Assembly: GCA_965153455.1 (NCBI GenBank)
Contig: OZ234494.1
Location: 21,948,001-22,012,000 of the forward strand
DNA from: Sphagnum compactum
Lineage: Eukaryota > Bryophyta > Sphagnopsida > Sphagnales
Reading direction: 5' to 3'
DNA length: 64,000 bases
Below are positions 49,569 through 62,110 of the stretch, one piece after another. Both the position numbers and the translations under genes were made by a program. Below the pieces are notes generated by a model. It worked only from the letters and a program-made list of their open reading frames with translations. It ran no database searches and was not told the origin of the DNA. How positions within the stretch are numbered: position 1 is the first letter of the stretch; each line of letters begins with the position of its first letter.

Positions 49569-49842
49569 AATCTTAGCCCAAAAAATGAAGACTGTTGTGT
49601 TGCAAACCAGTTTGTGAGTGCTTGGTGAAGTCCTCTTTAGGCTACACATTGCGATTCGATTTGAGGGTATGGGTATCTTCATTGGTAATCCTAAATTCAC
49701 ACAAAGATCCAATGCTTCTAAAAGGAATTGCGCAATAAACCGATCACTCTTGATTGACCGTTGTTGGGGATCGAAGGAGCTTGATTGATTGGGAAGTGGT
49801 GGGTGGGTTGGGGGGATTTTGAGTTCGATCGGGTCAGTGGAG

Positions 49843-52800
49843 ATGGTGTTCTGCCCCAAATTGTCTCAAGGGCTGCTGCTGAAGACTCCTAATGGGGCGC
49901 CCCGGGGCCACAGATCAACTCTCTCAGGTTGGTTCAGAGACAAGCTCGCTCTGTCTCGGGGATTTGTGTCAATAATGGGAAGTTGTTGTGCATGTTTTCA
50001 TCATGGTGCGAGTCCAGGTCTCCATCTTGTCTTGTGCTCTTGGAAAGACACTAGTGGTTGTGTTTTGCACTGTTAAACAGTATTGGGGTTGTTGTTCTTA
50101 CGAGATTTTTTTGGGAGAGCTTTGAGTATGTTTTTGGCAGAATGGATAAATTGTTGGGAGCTTGCTTTTCGAGATATGTGGTTTGGTTTTTTGGGTTATG
50201 AAGATGTTAGCATCAGTTTGAGAATCCCTGGCATGAAAATCCAGTGGTTTTGCTGTGTTTGACTTCTGGTCTGTTTCTCTGGGTTTTGGGTTTCTGGAGC
50301 TTTGCTACTGTGGGTGCTGCTGCTGTGGATTCAAGCAGTCAGAAGTGAGCATGACAATAAACGAGTAGTCTGCTTTGGGGAGATGTTGATTGATTTTGTA
50401 CCGACGGTTGGAGGCGTGTCATTGGCGGAAGCCCCAGCATTTAAGAAAGCTCCTGGAGGTGCTCCTGCCAATGTTGCTGTTGGCATTGCAAGGCTTGGGG
50501 GTAATGCTGCTTTTGTAGGCAAAGTGAGTTTCTTTGCACTCTGAAAATCAACCAAGCATCCACTCTTTTGATTTCTCCTTTTTGGACCCAACGAAAAGTG
50601 TTTCATGGATTTGAATCTTAAGGTAGCCCATTGTCATTATCCCATGGATGACAATAAGCAAGCACCATCCAGGAGTGTTGTTTTGCAACTTCTTGTTCTG
50701 AGATATTTTTTCAGGTGATCAAATCTATACTGGATGCTTTGTGCAGGTTGGGGATGATGAATTCGGTTACATGTTGGTTGATGTGCTAAAGGAGAATCGA
50801 GTTGAAACCAAGGGATGCCGGTTTGATGCAAATGCAAGGACTGCACTCGCATTTGTCACACTACGGCATGATGGGGAGAGGGAATTTATGTTTTATCGGA
50901 ATCCAAGTGCAGACATGTTGTTTGAGCCCAAGGAACTTGATACAGACCTTCTCAGAGAGGTAGCTTTCCATCATCTCTCATTCTTTAGCGGCTCATCTAC
51001 CACCACATCTATGCTGCCCTCCCTGTTCAGGCGTGTTTCTGTGGGAACATAATCAGTATTGGGTTTTGCTGCTTTCTATCATTCAATTTTGTGGACTTTG
51101 CGCACATCATCATGTTTTGGCACGAGAGTGAATCCCTCAGGAAGCGAGATATTATATACATCCAGTTCTCCTGTCATGCTCAGGGAATTTCAACCTATTG
51201 ACAATGACAAGGGGTGCACATGAAATGATAGGCTGGAATCTTGCATTATGGGTCAATCAGTTTGATAACTGAGCCCTCTCGCTCAACACATCTGGAAGCC
51301 ATGCGAATTGCAAAAGAAGGAGGCGCAGTGCTGTCTTATGACCCCAATCTGCGGTTGCCCTTGTGGCCATCAGAAAAGGCAGCAAGAGAGGGTATCAAAA
51401 GTATTTGGGATCAGGCTGATATCATTAAGGTGCACTTACAATGAACCCGTTTGTAAATTATCTCCTTTAGAATGTCTAAGTGCCAATGAAAGCCAGGACT
51501 GTGCTGGATGGTATTCAATTCATTTGGGGAAAGCTGCTTGTGATGATTGTGGGAGGCACTTGGATGGTAACATTGAATATGCGTCTGTCTGGTTTTTGTA
51601 TGTAGGCTGTTCAGCTGGATGCAAAGTGTCTGGTGAACAGCTGTGATAGCAATACATGATGAGCTCAGTCAATTGCAATTTGTAAGAGACCTGACTTTGG
51701 AAACTTTCTCTGAATTATGGGTTTTAAAGGTGAGCGACGAGGAGGTGAAATTTCTCACAGGTGGAGATCCTACGAAAGATGAGAACAATTTGACTCTTTT
51801 CCACCCTGGTTGTAAGCTGATGCTGGTGACCGAAGGTGGAGAGGGATGTCGATATTATACCCCAGTATGTCAAAGCTTATTTTTCATTGTAGCTTTTTGT
51901 GACCACCTGGTTAGGTTTTCAGTGTTCATGTGGAAGAAAGAGCTGTTCTGGAAATCTTGGCTGTTACAGGGTTCCTCTGTTGGGTGGTGATAAGGTTGTG
52001 GTGTGGATGCTCTTATTGCTTGCAATCTCAAATGCACCTCTACTTCAGCATTTCTGTGTTACAAGGGATTTGTAGAAAGACGGATCTTGCACTTGGGTGT
52101 GCAAACCTTCTGCAAAGTAGTGATGTTACTGCTGCTCTCTCATTCTCATTGCTCTGTTCAAAGAGTGTGTCATGTCTACAAGGAATGAACTTGGAGTTCC
52201 AACCAGTTTTCCCTGGTTTTTTTCAGCTTGTTCAAACATTATGAATCAACCCTCTAGAGATGCCCATGCCTTGTACTACATCTAGTCCCTGGAAATGTGC
52301 AAATGCCCTCCATATGTGGTGCTGGGTGATCCCTCACACATTTTTTCTAGTAAAATATGGTTGAGGCCACAATATAGGTTACACCTGGTAGAGTTGGTTG
52401 CAATACTGACATGTTATGTCCTTTGATGAAAATGCAGAAATTTAGAGGAAGAGTTGACTCAGTCAAAGTGCAAGTGGTGGACACCACCGGGGCTGGTGAT
52501 GCATTTTGTGCTGGCATTTTGATCCAGCTTGGAAAGGACTTATCAATCTTGGAGGCAAGAGCACATGCCACTCTTTTTTGTTGTAGATGCTGTACTGCTT
52601 CATTAGAAATCTCTTGATTTTCATGCTATGCAGAAGTTTGCCAGACTTCTTATCCTATGGTTTGGGTATTAGAAATGGTGAGAGAGCAGCATATGCTTGC
52701 AGAATATAACAGATATTCTATAGAAAGGAATGTGTAAGTTGGTGGAGCTCAACTTTCTTTGCATTCTTTTTTACTCTGATCCAGGGGTTCCTCAAATTGT

Positions 52801-52974
52801 CAGACTGACACTGGTGACTGGCTCTTGTGGGACTCACAGAATGAAGGTCGGTTGCGTGAAGCCCTCAAGTTTGCAAATGCTTGTGGTGCCATCACAACAA
52901 CAGAGAGAGGCGCAATCCCGTCTCTTCCTGACATGGACACTGTGATGAGGTTTATAAGTAAAGTCCTTGCATGA
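49843..52974 (+). CDS. Fructokinase (pfkB/ribokinase family), seven exons, 385 aa
   Basis: Phosphorylates fructose to fructose-6-phosphate with ATP. Exons are 49843-50017, 50339-50523, 50747-50959, 51232-51429, 51730-51864, 52438-52554 and 52840-52974 (1,158 nt, in frame). The first exon gives a basic Ser/Leu-rich 58-residue N-terminus that could be a plastid transit peptide. The kinase core follows: [32 protein letters not shown] (the first pfkB signature region), [35 protein letters not shown], and [14 protein letters not shown] with the anion-hole GAGD and catalytic Asp. It ends with [20 protein letters not shown]. Five introns are GT-AG; the last, 52555-52839, appears to be GC-AG. Length is slightly above the usual 320-350 because of the N-terminal extension. 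Confidence 0.95.
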
Positions 52975-54523
52975 GAAAATTCTGTTTGGTCACTTTCCTT
53001 CCACTGAGTTGTTTCAATATGAATTTCAATATAAAAGGGCACACATTTCGTGAACCTCTCTTGAGAGCATTTGTTCAACAATGTACAAAAATATAAACTA
53101 AAAACATACCAGTTATTCATCTGTGCTCAAGGAGCAAATGCTGGCAATATATTCAGTGGGTGTGTTTACTTGGGAAGATTGTTTCAAAATATGTGAACCC
53201 TTCTGACTCATTTTCACAAAGAGTGGCGTTTGATGCCCCTGCTCCAGGTAGACCATGCCAATCACATCTTCCAAGGTCAGATTCCTCTTGGCATGGCTGT
53301 ACAAGATGGTGGTACCGCCACCAAGCCCAGAGCCACATAAAAGAGTAAAAAAAAATTTAATTCAAAGAGGACTGATGAAAAAAAGGAAGGATGGAGCATC
53401 ATCCTTAACAAAATTTGTGCTCCTCATGAACAACTTGCCAAAATGGGCTGAGAGATTGGCTCTCGGGCATCATGTAAGCCAAAGCTTGCAATGCACTTAT
53501 ACTCATGAAAAGCTAGAAAACTGCAAAATCGAAGTGTGATTTGGAAGGAACTAGAACCTGGATCCTAATGATGCAGACAGTAATGAATACTGCTACTCAA
53601 GGAATGTTGTGATCCAGGAGCAATTGGTCAGTGGTTATTGAGCTTCTCGATTTGCTTGTGCAGTTCCAAGTAGGAAAGTAGTAGCCCAGATAATGGCAGA
53701 GAAAGATGCACAATTGTGAGAAAATTAGTGCAGAATAAACAAACATCATTTTGCATGCCAAACTTGAGCATATAACAAGAAGGCATAGAACTTTCACACA
53801 TCAAGAGCTTATCAAAAACATTAACAAAGGTACTTTGTTGAGTCATGACCAAACTGTGGCCTTGGCTGTCAAGCTCTGGTACAGCAATTGTGCCACAGAA
53901 AAACATCACTCTATAGGGTAGGTCTTGCTTTGCAGGAGATTTATGATAATCAGGCATTTACAGGTACAATACTACTTCACTTTCATAGACCCACATTTGC
54001 ATTTTCTTTGCAAAGTAAGTCCATTGGCTCTGCACAAGGCTACTCAATATTCTTCTTGTAGTCCTCACCCAGCCAGAAGAGCACAGGATTTCTTGACCAA
54101 AACAGAACAGGACAGTTGAATTCCTGAGGCATGATCATCTTTCTGTTGTTGGAAAGAAGGCAAGAACTACTGTTCCATGTTTGCAAAAGAATCCAGAATA
54201 TGGTCTGGAAAATGTGGAGTGTCCCAACCAGAGAGGAGAAGAAGGTTAGCACAAAGGAAGTACTGGGCTTACAAAAACCAGATGAATGTTTTGTTATACC
54301 AGAGTTCTTGAACAATTCTGATTGGATTTGCTATGCATAGTGTATTTAAGCTTAAGTATCACACTATACAACAATTAATAGCCAGACAGGCGCCCTGACT
54401 TGATTCTCATGGGTTAGCCAGATGGGTCAGTTATTGGCCTTAAAAGAATGGGAGCTCGGGTAAGAAAGGGGGCCAAAAAAGATGGGGTGGGTAAAACTGA
54501 AAGAACTGAGTTTGAGGCTTATG
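52975..54523. other. Spacer with one unassigned open frame
   Basis: 3' flanks of the fructokinase and AIR9 genes. On the minus strand, 53113-53340 translates to a reasonable-looking peptide containing YSHAKRNLTLEDVIGMVYL and ending in a stop at 53113. I do not recognise it and found no partner exons. Confidence 0.35.
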
Positions 54524-57500
54524 TCACATCTTCAACAGCAAATTCAGTGGTATGCTGTTAAACTGTTGCGAGAAAGCACGGATGACAAGTACAAAGATAT
54601 CCCGGATATGGCGGGACTGTACCATGAGGTCCACCTCATGCTTCATGTCCATCACAATCTTGATCTGGTGCTGATCACCCCGGAAAACCTCCACATGGAA
54701 AGGGGGAGCATATGTGCCACGATGTTCTGTGGATGCAAAGCTGGTTCTAGAGCCTGGTTTGATTACCTTCACTCTTTTCCTGTTCACATCAACTACTCGT
54801 CTCTCAAGGTTTCCAAGACCCTTGTTTCGATGTGCCTTCACTGTGGTCGATCGGTCACAATCCCGTAATGCTTCAAACTTCACTGCTCCAGCCTCTACTT
54901 TGAGCTTCACCTCCTTTGCAACCTCTGGGTCGACAATGATGGGCTCAGTTGCTGCTGTCACAGGACCTCCTTCTACCCCATCTTCCCGAACAGGTGTGTA
55001 CATTGCAACAAGATTGTAGCCAACATCATCCACATTTGCTTCATACATGTGGCCTACCTCACCAGAAATGGGAATCAGATCTGGACTGCCAGCCATGGCT
55101 CTGAACCATTGAACCAAACTCTTGCCTTCCCTGCCACCACTGTAGATCCCACGAACAGCATAAAGGCTGGTATGATACCCTCGCCCCTCTATCTCCAGAC
55201 AATCCACCCTTGGGAAACTCGGGACAACAGGTGATGTGATGACAATGACAGGTTCAGTGGATCTCCCAAAGAGATCCAAGACAACGCATTCGCAGCGCAG
55301 ACAGTAACCAACATCCTCCAGCCTCACTTTGTACATGCATGCCTGTTGCACTGCAAGGCGTTCATAGATGTCTGGGGATTCTGGTTGCCACAGACGTGAC
55401 CATTGGTACCTGATTTCCTTGGTGTACTGCTCCCAGGATTGTTGCTGTGAAGCTGTGTTTGGAATGACCTCCACAGCTGTTATTGTTTCGCCCTCCATTA
55501 CCTTTCCAGAGATGACAAGCTTTTGTATCCTTGGCAACTCTGGATATATGGGAGCGGTGTGTTCTGATATCATGAGATTGCCAGAAACTCCATCTGCTCG
55601 AACTGGTGTGTACCCGAATATCAAGGAGCATGTGTAATCCTCATCACTCACAACATACATCTTTGTTTCTGCACCAGGGATAAGTGTGCGCACATTTCCA
55701 GCTGTTTGGCGATACCAGCACACTTTGCCTCGACCTTCCAGCCCTCCATAGTACACACCCTCTCCAACAAACACGCCTTCTGAAACCTCTCTTATTGCTA
55801 CATTACAAACTTCTGGAAATGCTGGAAGAACAAGATCACTGTAGGCTATGATGGGGGTGCCACGCTTACCATCCTTTCGCACTGGAACCCAGTGAAGCAA
55901 CAGGTGGGATCCCACCTCATCCAGCCTTGGGGTGCATACCTCAGTTTTGCAAAGCAAATGTGCATCACTGGGCAGCCGACCATCCTCAAGTTTGTGCTTA
56001 GTTCTGTACCAGGTGAACTCACTTGCACCTTCTTGACCACCAAAGTACACTGTCTGAGGCACAACCTCAACATCCTGGAAACACTGTGGGATTACTAGTC
56101 CCTGTCCCTCAGGCTCACCATCTACAACTTCTTCTGACAAAACCAATTGTGAGTCCCCTGCAGCACCATCTTTGCGTATGGGTGTAAAGACCAGCTTGAT
56201 CCGGCTTCCAATATCCTCAGAAGTCAGGTCGAGCTTATCAGCATCTCGACAACACTCTCTGAGATGATGAAGGTGGGTTTGCCACTTTCACCATCTGTGC
56301 TACGCACAGGCGTGTACTTGGCAACAAGATAGTGGCCAACCAGTGCTAAAGGAATGCAAAAAGCTTTGGCAACTGTAGAGCTGCTTAGTGGTTCTAGCTG
56401 TTCATCCTCTGCTGGTATACCCGGTGTGGATTTCTTGAACCACTGTACACAACTTGCACCTTCTGTTCCACCAGTGAAAATGGCGCTGATGGCAACTTTG
56501 CCACCTTCCTTCATATCTCCCAGAAGTCTCAGCTTCTCCACCCGGGGTGGAGCAAGCAAAACGTTAGCAGTCATGGCAGTCACTGGATCTCCCTGACACC
56601 CATCTGTGCGCACTGGTGTGTACTTGAACATCATGCGCAAACCCACATCTTTGTCTGTCAATGTGTATTCCATCTTTTCTTGCAACACAAGCTTAAACTC
56701 ACCTGACTCAAGGCTTTCATGCAGCCATTGGAACTTACTCACACCTTCCCTTCCCCCAAAGTAGTTGCCAATCCCACAGATCAAATTTCCTTCAATAGCT
56801 TCACCCACAATTTTCACAGCAGTTACACATGGCTGTGCAGCTTGAATGACCGGTGTAACCGCAAACTGTGCCTCTCCCTTCACACCTTCTTCAGTGACAG
56901 GTGTGAACATGAACATGAGACTGAAGCCGACATCATCCAATGTAAGCTTGTATGCTGCTGCTGAATCTTCAGCTCCTGATACAATTGCTACAGAATTGCT
57001 ATCCTTAGTGGACTCCTGTCTCAGCCAGCTCACAAGAGACTTTCCTCCTGGCGTTCCTCCGCACCAAGCAACTACAGCAGAGCCCTTGATCAAGCTACCT
57101 TCTATAGCTTCTCCCTCAACCTCCAAGCGCAGGACCTTGGGGCATCCAGTTCCTGGAGAAACAGGCATGGAGATGGCAAAGACAGGGCCAAATTTGATCT
57201 TCTTGAGAACAATGGTGCATTCCACTTTGAGGCAATGTCCAACTTCTTTGTGCTTTGGCCAGTGTGTATCACTCACTGCACCTAAGAAAATCTATGGGAG
57301 CTTCACCGGCAACAAACCATTGGTAATGGAGTTCAAGCTCAGAGTCTGAGTCTTCTTCTTTTGTGTCTCCTTCTTTGTCTTCTTGTTCCAATGCATGCTT
57401 CAATTTCTCAAACATGAACTCACAATGGCATGGATCCTCCTCAGCAGGCAGATCCATATGAACCTTCTTCACAGCGAACCCTGGAGGCAAGAGCTTTGTC

Positions 57501-59423
57501 CAGTGAGACATGAGAAACTCCATGGTCGAGGCCACAGCTTGTTCAGCAGCACAGAGCTTCCAGCCTCTCTGGAGACACCAAGCTGTGTGTGGGGGATACC
57601 GACCAGCGAGCTCCTTCTCGTGGACAGACAGATCTCGATCATTGAACTTGATGAGAGCTCAACCCACAAGCATGATGGCTTGCGCCTGCAGGTGAAAGCT
57701 CTGTTGCTGCAGGAGTATGGGATTCTCTTCAAGGCGCAAGTGCTGTAAAGATGGCAGGTATGGGAAGCCCTTGAATGTGGTGATCTTGTTCTTGCTGGCA
57801 GCAAGGACCTGCAGTTGGGGTTGTGATCCTCCTGCCATGGCCAAGGACTTGATCTTGTTCTGTGCAATGGACAGAAACTCCAAGTTGGGGAGCTGTGGCA
57901 ATGATGTGAGAGATGTGATCTGGTTGCCTGCAAGATACAGTTGCTGGAGCATGGGGCAATGCTGCAATTGCTCCAAGGATCCTGCACCTGTGAACTCGTT
58001 GAAGCTGATGTCCAGCATCTTGAGACGCTTCAGAAGCTGGATTCCCTTCAGGTCCGAGAGCTTGTTGTCGCGGAGGTACAGGAACTCCAGTTTAGATGTG
58101 AAAAGAGTTGTTGCAGCATCAAAGCTGCGCACCTTGTGTCCTCTGAGATCCAGGCGCACATCGGCGTCCCCCCCTGCTGCTGCCGCCGGCTTCACGGACT
58201 CCACTACTGGCGGCGGCGGAGGCAGCGTCACCAAGCGCGAGGGACTTTTTGAGAGAGACCCGTTGAGAGACGAGTCCTCTACAGAGCTGCAAGCGCTGCG
58301 CTTGGGTAGGAGCACAGACGGACTGAGCTTCTTCCGTGCAGGAATGGGTCGCAGCGCCATTGGGTTCTCCAGCTAACACATTCTGGCTGTCTGCTCTCGG
58401 CGATGGCGGAGGAAGACCAGGTTTGCTGGCATTCTGGCTGATTGCTGAAGGAGATGCAGCTTTTGTTCCCAGCTTTCCGGGCTCGCTGCTCAAGGAGTTC
58501 TTGGATGGAGTCGCTGCGGACGAACCGCTGCGCTTCAAGGAATTGGGCGGTGTCTTGGGCGATGAGACGCTGTTCGGCGGCATGCCAGAGGCTTTCAACG
58601 GGAGCTTGGGCGGTGCCCATTTCCTGAGCTCGGCCGCTGTCATGTCCACCGATCTGCTGAGAGACGGGCGTGCAGACAGCGAAGCACGCCGATGATTCTC
58701 GCTTGCAGCAGCAGCAGCAGAAGTCGAAGCCGAAGAGAACGAAGCTCGACGAGATTGGGTGGTAGTGGGCGTAGAAGAAGGAATGGGGATCGCGGATGTG
58801 CTTGTGGAGGAGCCCGACAAGCTCCGCCTCATCACCGGTGTGCTCGGAGCAGAATCACTTGTGCTGCTGCTGCTGCTATGTTTCCCGATCGCATTCGCAC
58901 CTTTCTCAGAGACCAAATTCGGAGCATCACCGCTTGCTTCCAGCAGGCGCCGAGCTGCAGCTTTGGCAGAAGATGACCTCAGAAACGTTTGCGAGGGAGG
59001 AGGAAGAGTCCGAGGGGTTGTTGATCCGGAGCTACTACTAACGTTGCTCCTCTTCTTCAACAGCGAAGAAGAAGCTGCAGACACCCTTTTGGATACGGTA
59101 CCGCCTGATGCTGCTGCTGCTGCTGCTGCTGCAGTAGACTCTTCTCGCTTGCCATTAGGGATCTTCACTCCCCCACTTTCTTCAGGGAGAGACGGTGCAG
59201 CAGACAAGAGAGCCTGGAGTTCCGCGTCCGTTACCAGCTGCTGATTGCTCAAATCCCCATTCTCCTCCTCCTCCTCCTCCTGCAATGCTCCACCACCCTC
59301 TCCTCCGTTCTCCATCACAAGCTCCTCACTCACAAAACCATCACCAGATGTCTCCGGAACAACCGCTTCACGATCTTCCTGGCTTGCAACGGCGGCGGCT
59401 GCAATGGGTATGGATCCATCCAT
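54524..59423 (-). pseudogene. AIR9: AIR9 microtubule-associated protein, intronless and broken
   Basis: AIR9 binds cortical microtubules, preprophase band and cell plate sites. From the ATG at 59423 (MDGSIPIAA) there is a Ser-rich basic N-terminus, then leucine-rich repeats (about 58170-57660, e.g. LYLAGNQITSLTSLPQLPNL). After that come A9 repeats with GG.EG and YTPVR.DG signatures, and the family C-terminus (SYAPPFHVE-like TYAPPFHVEVFRGDQH, ending NLLLKM). The frame is interrupted: a +1 shift near 58.3-58.4 kb; an in-frame TGA at 57661-57659 within LVG-stop-ALIKFNDRD; a +1 shift near 57.28 kb; and at about 56.24 kb an out-of-frame junction. There the start of one A9 repeat and probably more are missing, leaving about eight of the eleven I recall for Arabidopsis. 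No intron interrupts the LRR and A9 parts, although Arabidopsis AIR9 has many. The likeliest reading is a pseudogene or retrocopy; assembly error could explain some single-base breaks. Confidence 0.75.
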
Positions 59424-59783
59424 CGTCAGACACCAATGGAGCAAGCAACGAGAATCACAAACTGATGTGAATATGTACGCGTCGAGCAGCAGCAGCACTA
59501 CCTATCTGTGGCGCCATGATCTCCTGAGTCTTGGCTGCTGCTTCTTGCTGCAATGATCCCTCCTCCTCCTCCTCACCCATGTCGAGAGTTGAGAGTTCTT
59601 GTACTTTCTACTTTGCTTCGGTTCCTTCTCGAGAACGAACCCAATGCTGCTTTCTCCAACTGCTCTGGAGTCTCGAATCCAACGACCCAATTCCGCATTT
59701 ACGAGCTGGAATTCTTCGACAACAATCCACGACGCCGACAACGATGATGACGATCTATGAGATCCGACACTCCCGCTCGAGAG

Positions 59784-60031
59784 GCAAAACCGCGACATAC
59801 GCCTGGAAATACGGTATTCGCGCGACCACTGTATTATACACTCATGAGTCTACGCATGCAGTGCAAGCAAAACCGCGACATACGCTTATAAATACGGTAT
59901 TCGCTCGACCACTGAACTCTACACTCATGAGTCTACGCATACAGTGCAAACGAAACCGCGACATACGCTTGGAAATACGGTATTCGCGCGACCAATGTAC
60001 TCTACACTCGTGAGTCTACGCATACAATCTG
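59784..60031. repeat. CpG-rich 83-bp tandem repeat, three copies
   Basis: aaccgcgacatacgc recurs at about 59788, 59871 and 59953, each followed by ggaaatacggtattcgc and a ctcatgagtctacgcat phrase. Period is 83 bp with about three full units. Worn continuations with cgtat/cgtact words extend to about 60170. It lies ~360 bp upstream of the AIR9 start and is much richer in CG than the flanks. Confidence 0.92.
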
Positions 60032-60169
60032 AACGTACTGCGTATCGACTACAGTCCGAACGTATATGGTATCTACGACAGCAAAATTCACGTATTTTGT
60101 ATATATAACCGTATGAACGTATTTTGAATCTATTATCGTATAAATGTACTCTGTGTGTATCCACTACGG

Positions 60170-61270
60170 TTACTGTATTCTCTTCTTTTACATTCGAGTT
60201 TTCACTGTGTTGGGTGGGTTTTGTACATTCTCAGAAGGATATTTAAGATTTTTTTTTTCCTAAAGATTTTTTTTAAAAAAAAAAACGCTTGTGTTGATTT
60301 TTATTTTTATTTTTAAATTTTTGGGTGGGGGAAAGGGGGATGGTGGAGAGGATATATTTCACCTAAAAGAAGCTCTGCTGCTGATTTTTTTATTTTCTAA
60401 TTGCCTGAAGAAAATATTTGATAAATTCAAATTTTCTTTTACATTTTTAATCTAATGAAAAGAAGATTTTTAAAATAAATAAAATAAAATTAGTGGAATT
60501 GTCCAACATAATAATATGGTGGCCTTTCCATCATCCTTTCAATAATACCTGATAATTATACCAAGGATTATACCCAGATTGGTCATTAATCCTGTAATTT
60601 TTACAGGACTATAAATAGTTAATAATACAATAATATAGGATTAAAAGACCAATGCATGTACTATAATAATACCATTGATTATATTATTATTATTATTATT
60701 ATTATTATATTATAATTTTTAAATTTTTTTTTGGAACAAGATTTGACAATCAATTAAAGTGTGCAAAGCATGGGACCCTATATATATATATATACTAATT
60801 ACCCAAATGAGAATTTTCTTTCTCTCTCTCTCTCTCTCATCTGAAAACCACCAAAGGAATAGAGTAATTAGCACCCAATTTAGGAATGTCAAGAAGGAGG
60901 AGGAGGAGAAGGTTTAGTTTACAACCAACTTGTGTATTTGACCTAATCATGGATGTATTTTATATCTTATCATTTGTAGATAGATATATTGACTATTTAT
61001 GGCTATTTATTGGAATTTCAAAAAATTAATATGGAATAATATGGCTATATATATATACATAATTTTAGCCACCAGTAAATTTTCGCATTTATGTGCACAC
61101 ATGTTTCAGTGAAGAGCTTTCCCATTGGGAGGGGGGGGGTATTTGAAACATGAATCAGTGCTGGGCGGTTATAAGAAACAGGACCAGACACCAGACCCGT
61201 GAGGGGCCGGGGGGGAGGGGTATATTGGGGAATTGTAATTGCGGTTCTCAAAAAAAATGGGGAAAATTTT
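60170..61270. other. AT-rich spacer with simple repeats
   Basis: Holds (TAT)n near 60688-60712, (TA)n near 60779-60794, (CT)n near 60820-60838 and two G-rich runs near 61130 and 61201-61220. No gene is seen. Confidence 0.5.
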
Positions 61271-61805
61271 TAATTAAATAATTGACCGATAAACCGTTGG
61301 TTCTTTCTTGGTTGTTTCATGAAAATCATGGCGTTCTTTTTTTTTTTTTAAAAAGGTATTTGAAATAACCAGGATTGATGGTTCTTTGATTTTTTAAAAT
61401 TATTTTTCTCAAAGAACTAAAACCAACGGTTCTTTCAAAAAATTCAAAGATCCGCATGACTCTGTTAATAACTAACCCTTAGCCTCTTCTTCTTCTTTGG
61501 GAACCTGGAACCGGTGGGTATGTTTCGGGTATATGTATTGCTTAACTGGTGATTCTATGAAATCAAAGAACCGGTTCTGACCCTTCACGGCTAGGCTAGT
61601 TCTCCAAAAACAATCACACGACTGGATTTGACCCCTTAACCGGGGGTTCTCAAAAAATCAAAAAAATCAAAGAGCCTATCCTAGACAACTGGATATTTTC
61701 CGGTTCTTTCATCAGAACTGCCCCAGACAACTTTCAATTTTGGAACTATTAAAGAACCGGAACCAGAGCTTCTTTGAATTCTGATTTTTTTATAAATTCT
61801 TTTTA

Positions 61806-62110
61806 AAAAAACCCAGAACCAAAGGTTCTTTCGATTCGTGAATAAATTAAATACCCGGAACCAAAGGTTCTTTGAATTTGTGAATAATTCAAAAACCCAG
61901 AACCAAAGGTTCTTTTGATTTGTGAATAAATCAAATACCCGCAACCAAAGGTTCTTTGATTTGCAAGCATATTAAAAACCCGCAACCAAAGGTTCTTGGA
62001 TTTGTGAATCTATATACGGAAAACCCGCAACCAAAGGTTCTTTGATTTGTGGATATATGAAAAACCCAGAAACAAAGGTTCTTTGATTTGTGAGTATACA
62101 AGAAATCACA
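61806..62110. repeat. Hairpin-core tandem repeat, ~42-bp unit, seven copies
   Basis: Each unit contains acccRSaaccaaaggttctt; the core gaaccaaaggttc is a near-perfect inverted repeat (GAACC-AAA-GGTTC). Units begin near 61809, 61854, 61896, 61937, 61977, 62023 and 62064. Looser ggttctttgattt phrases extend back to about 61280. The minus strand is open across several units only because the period is close to a multiple of three. Confidence 0.9.

Noticed and set aside
58119-58360. Tail of the AIR9 N-terminal frame after the Ser-rich region
   Set aside because: The other minus frame carries the LRRs here; this tail is a Gly/Arg-rich shadow.
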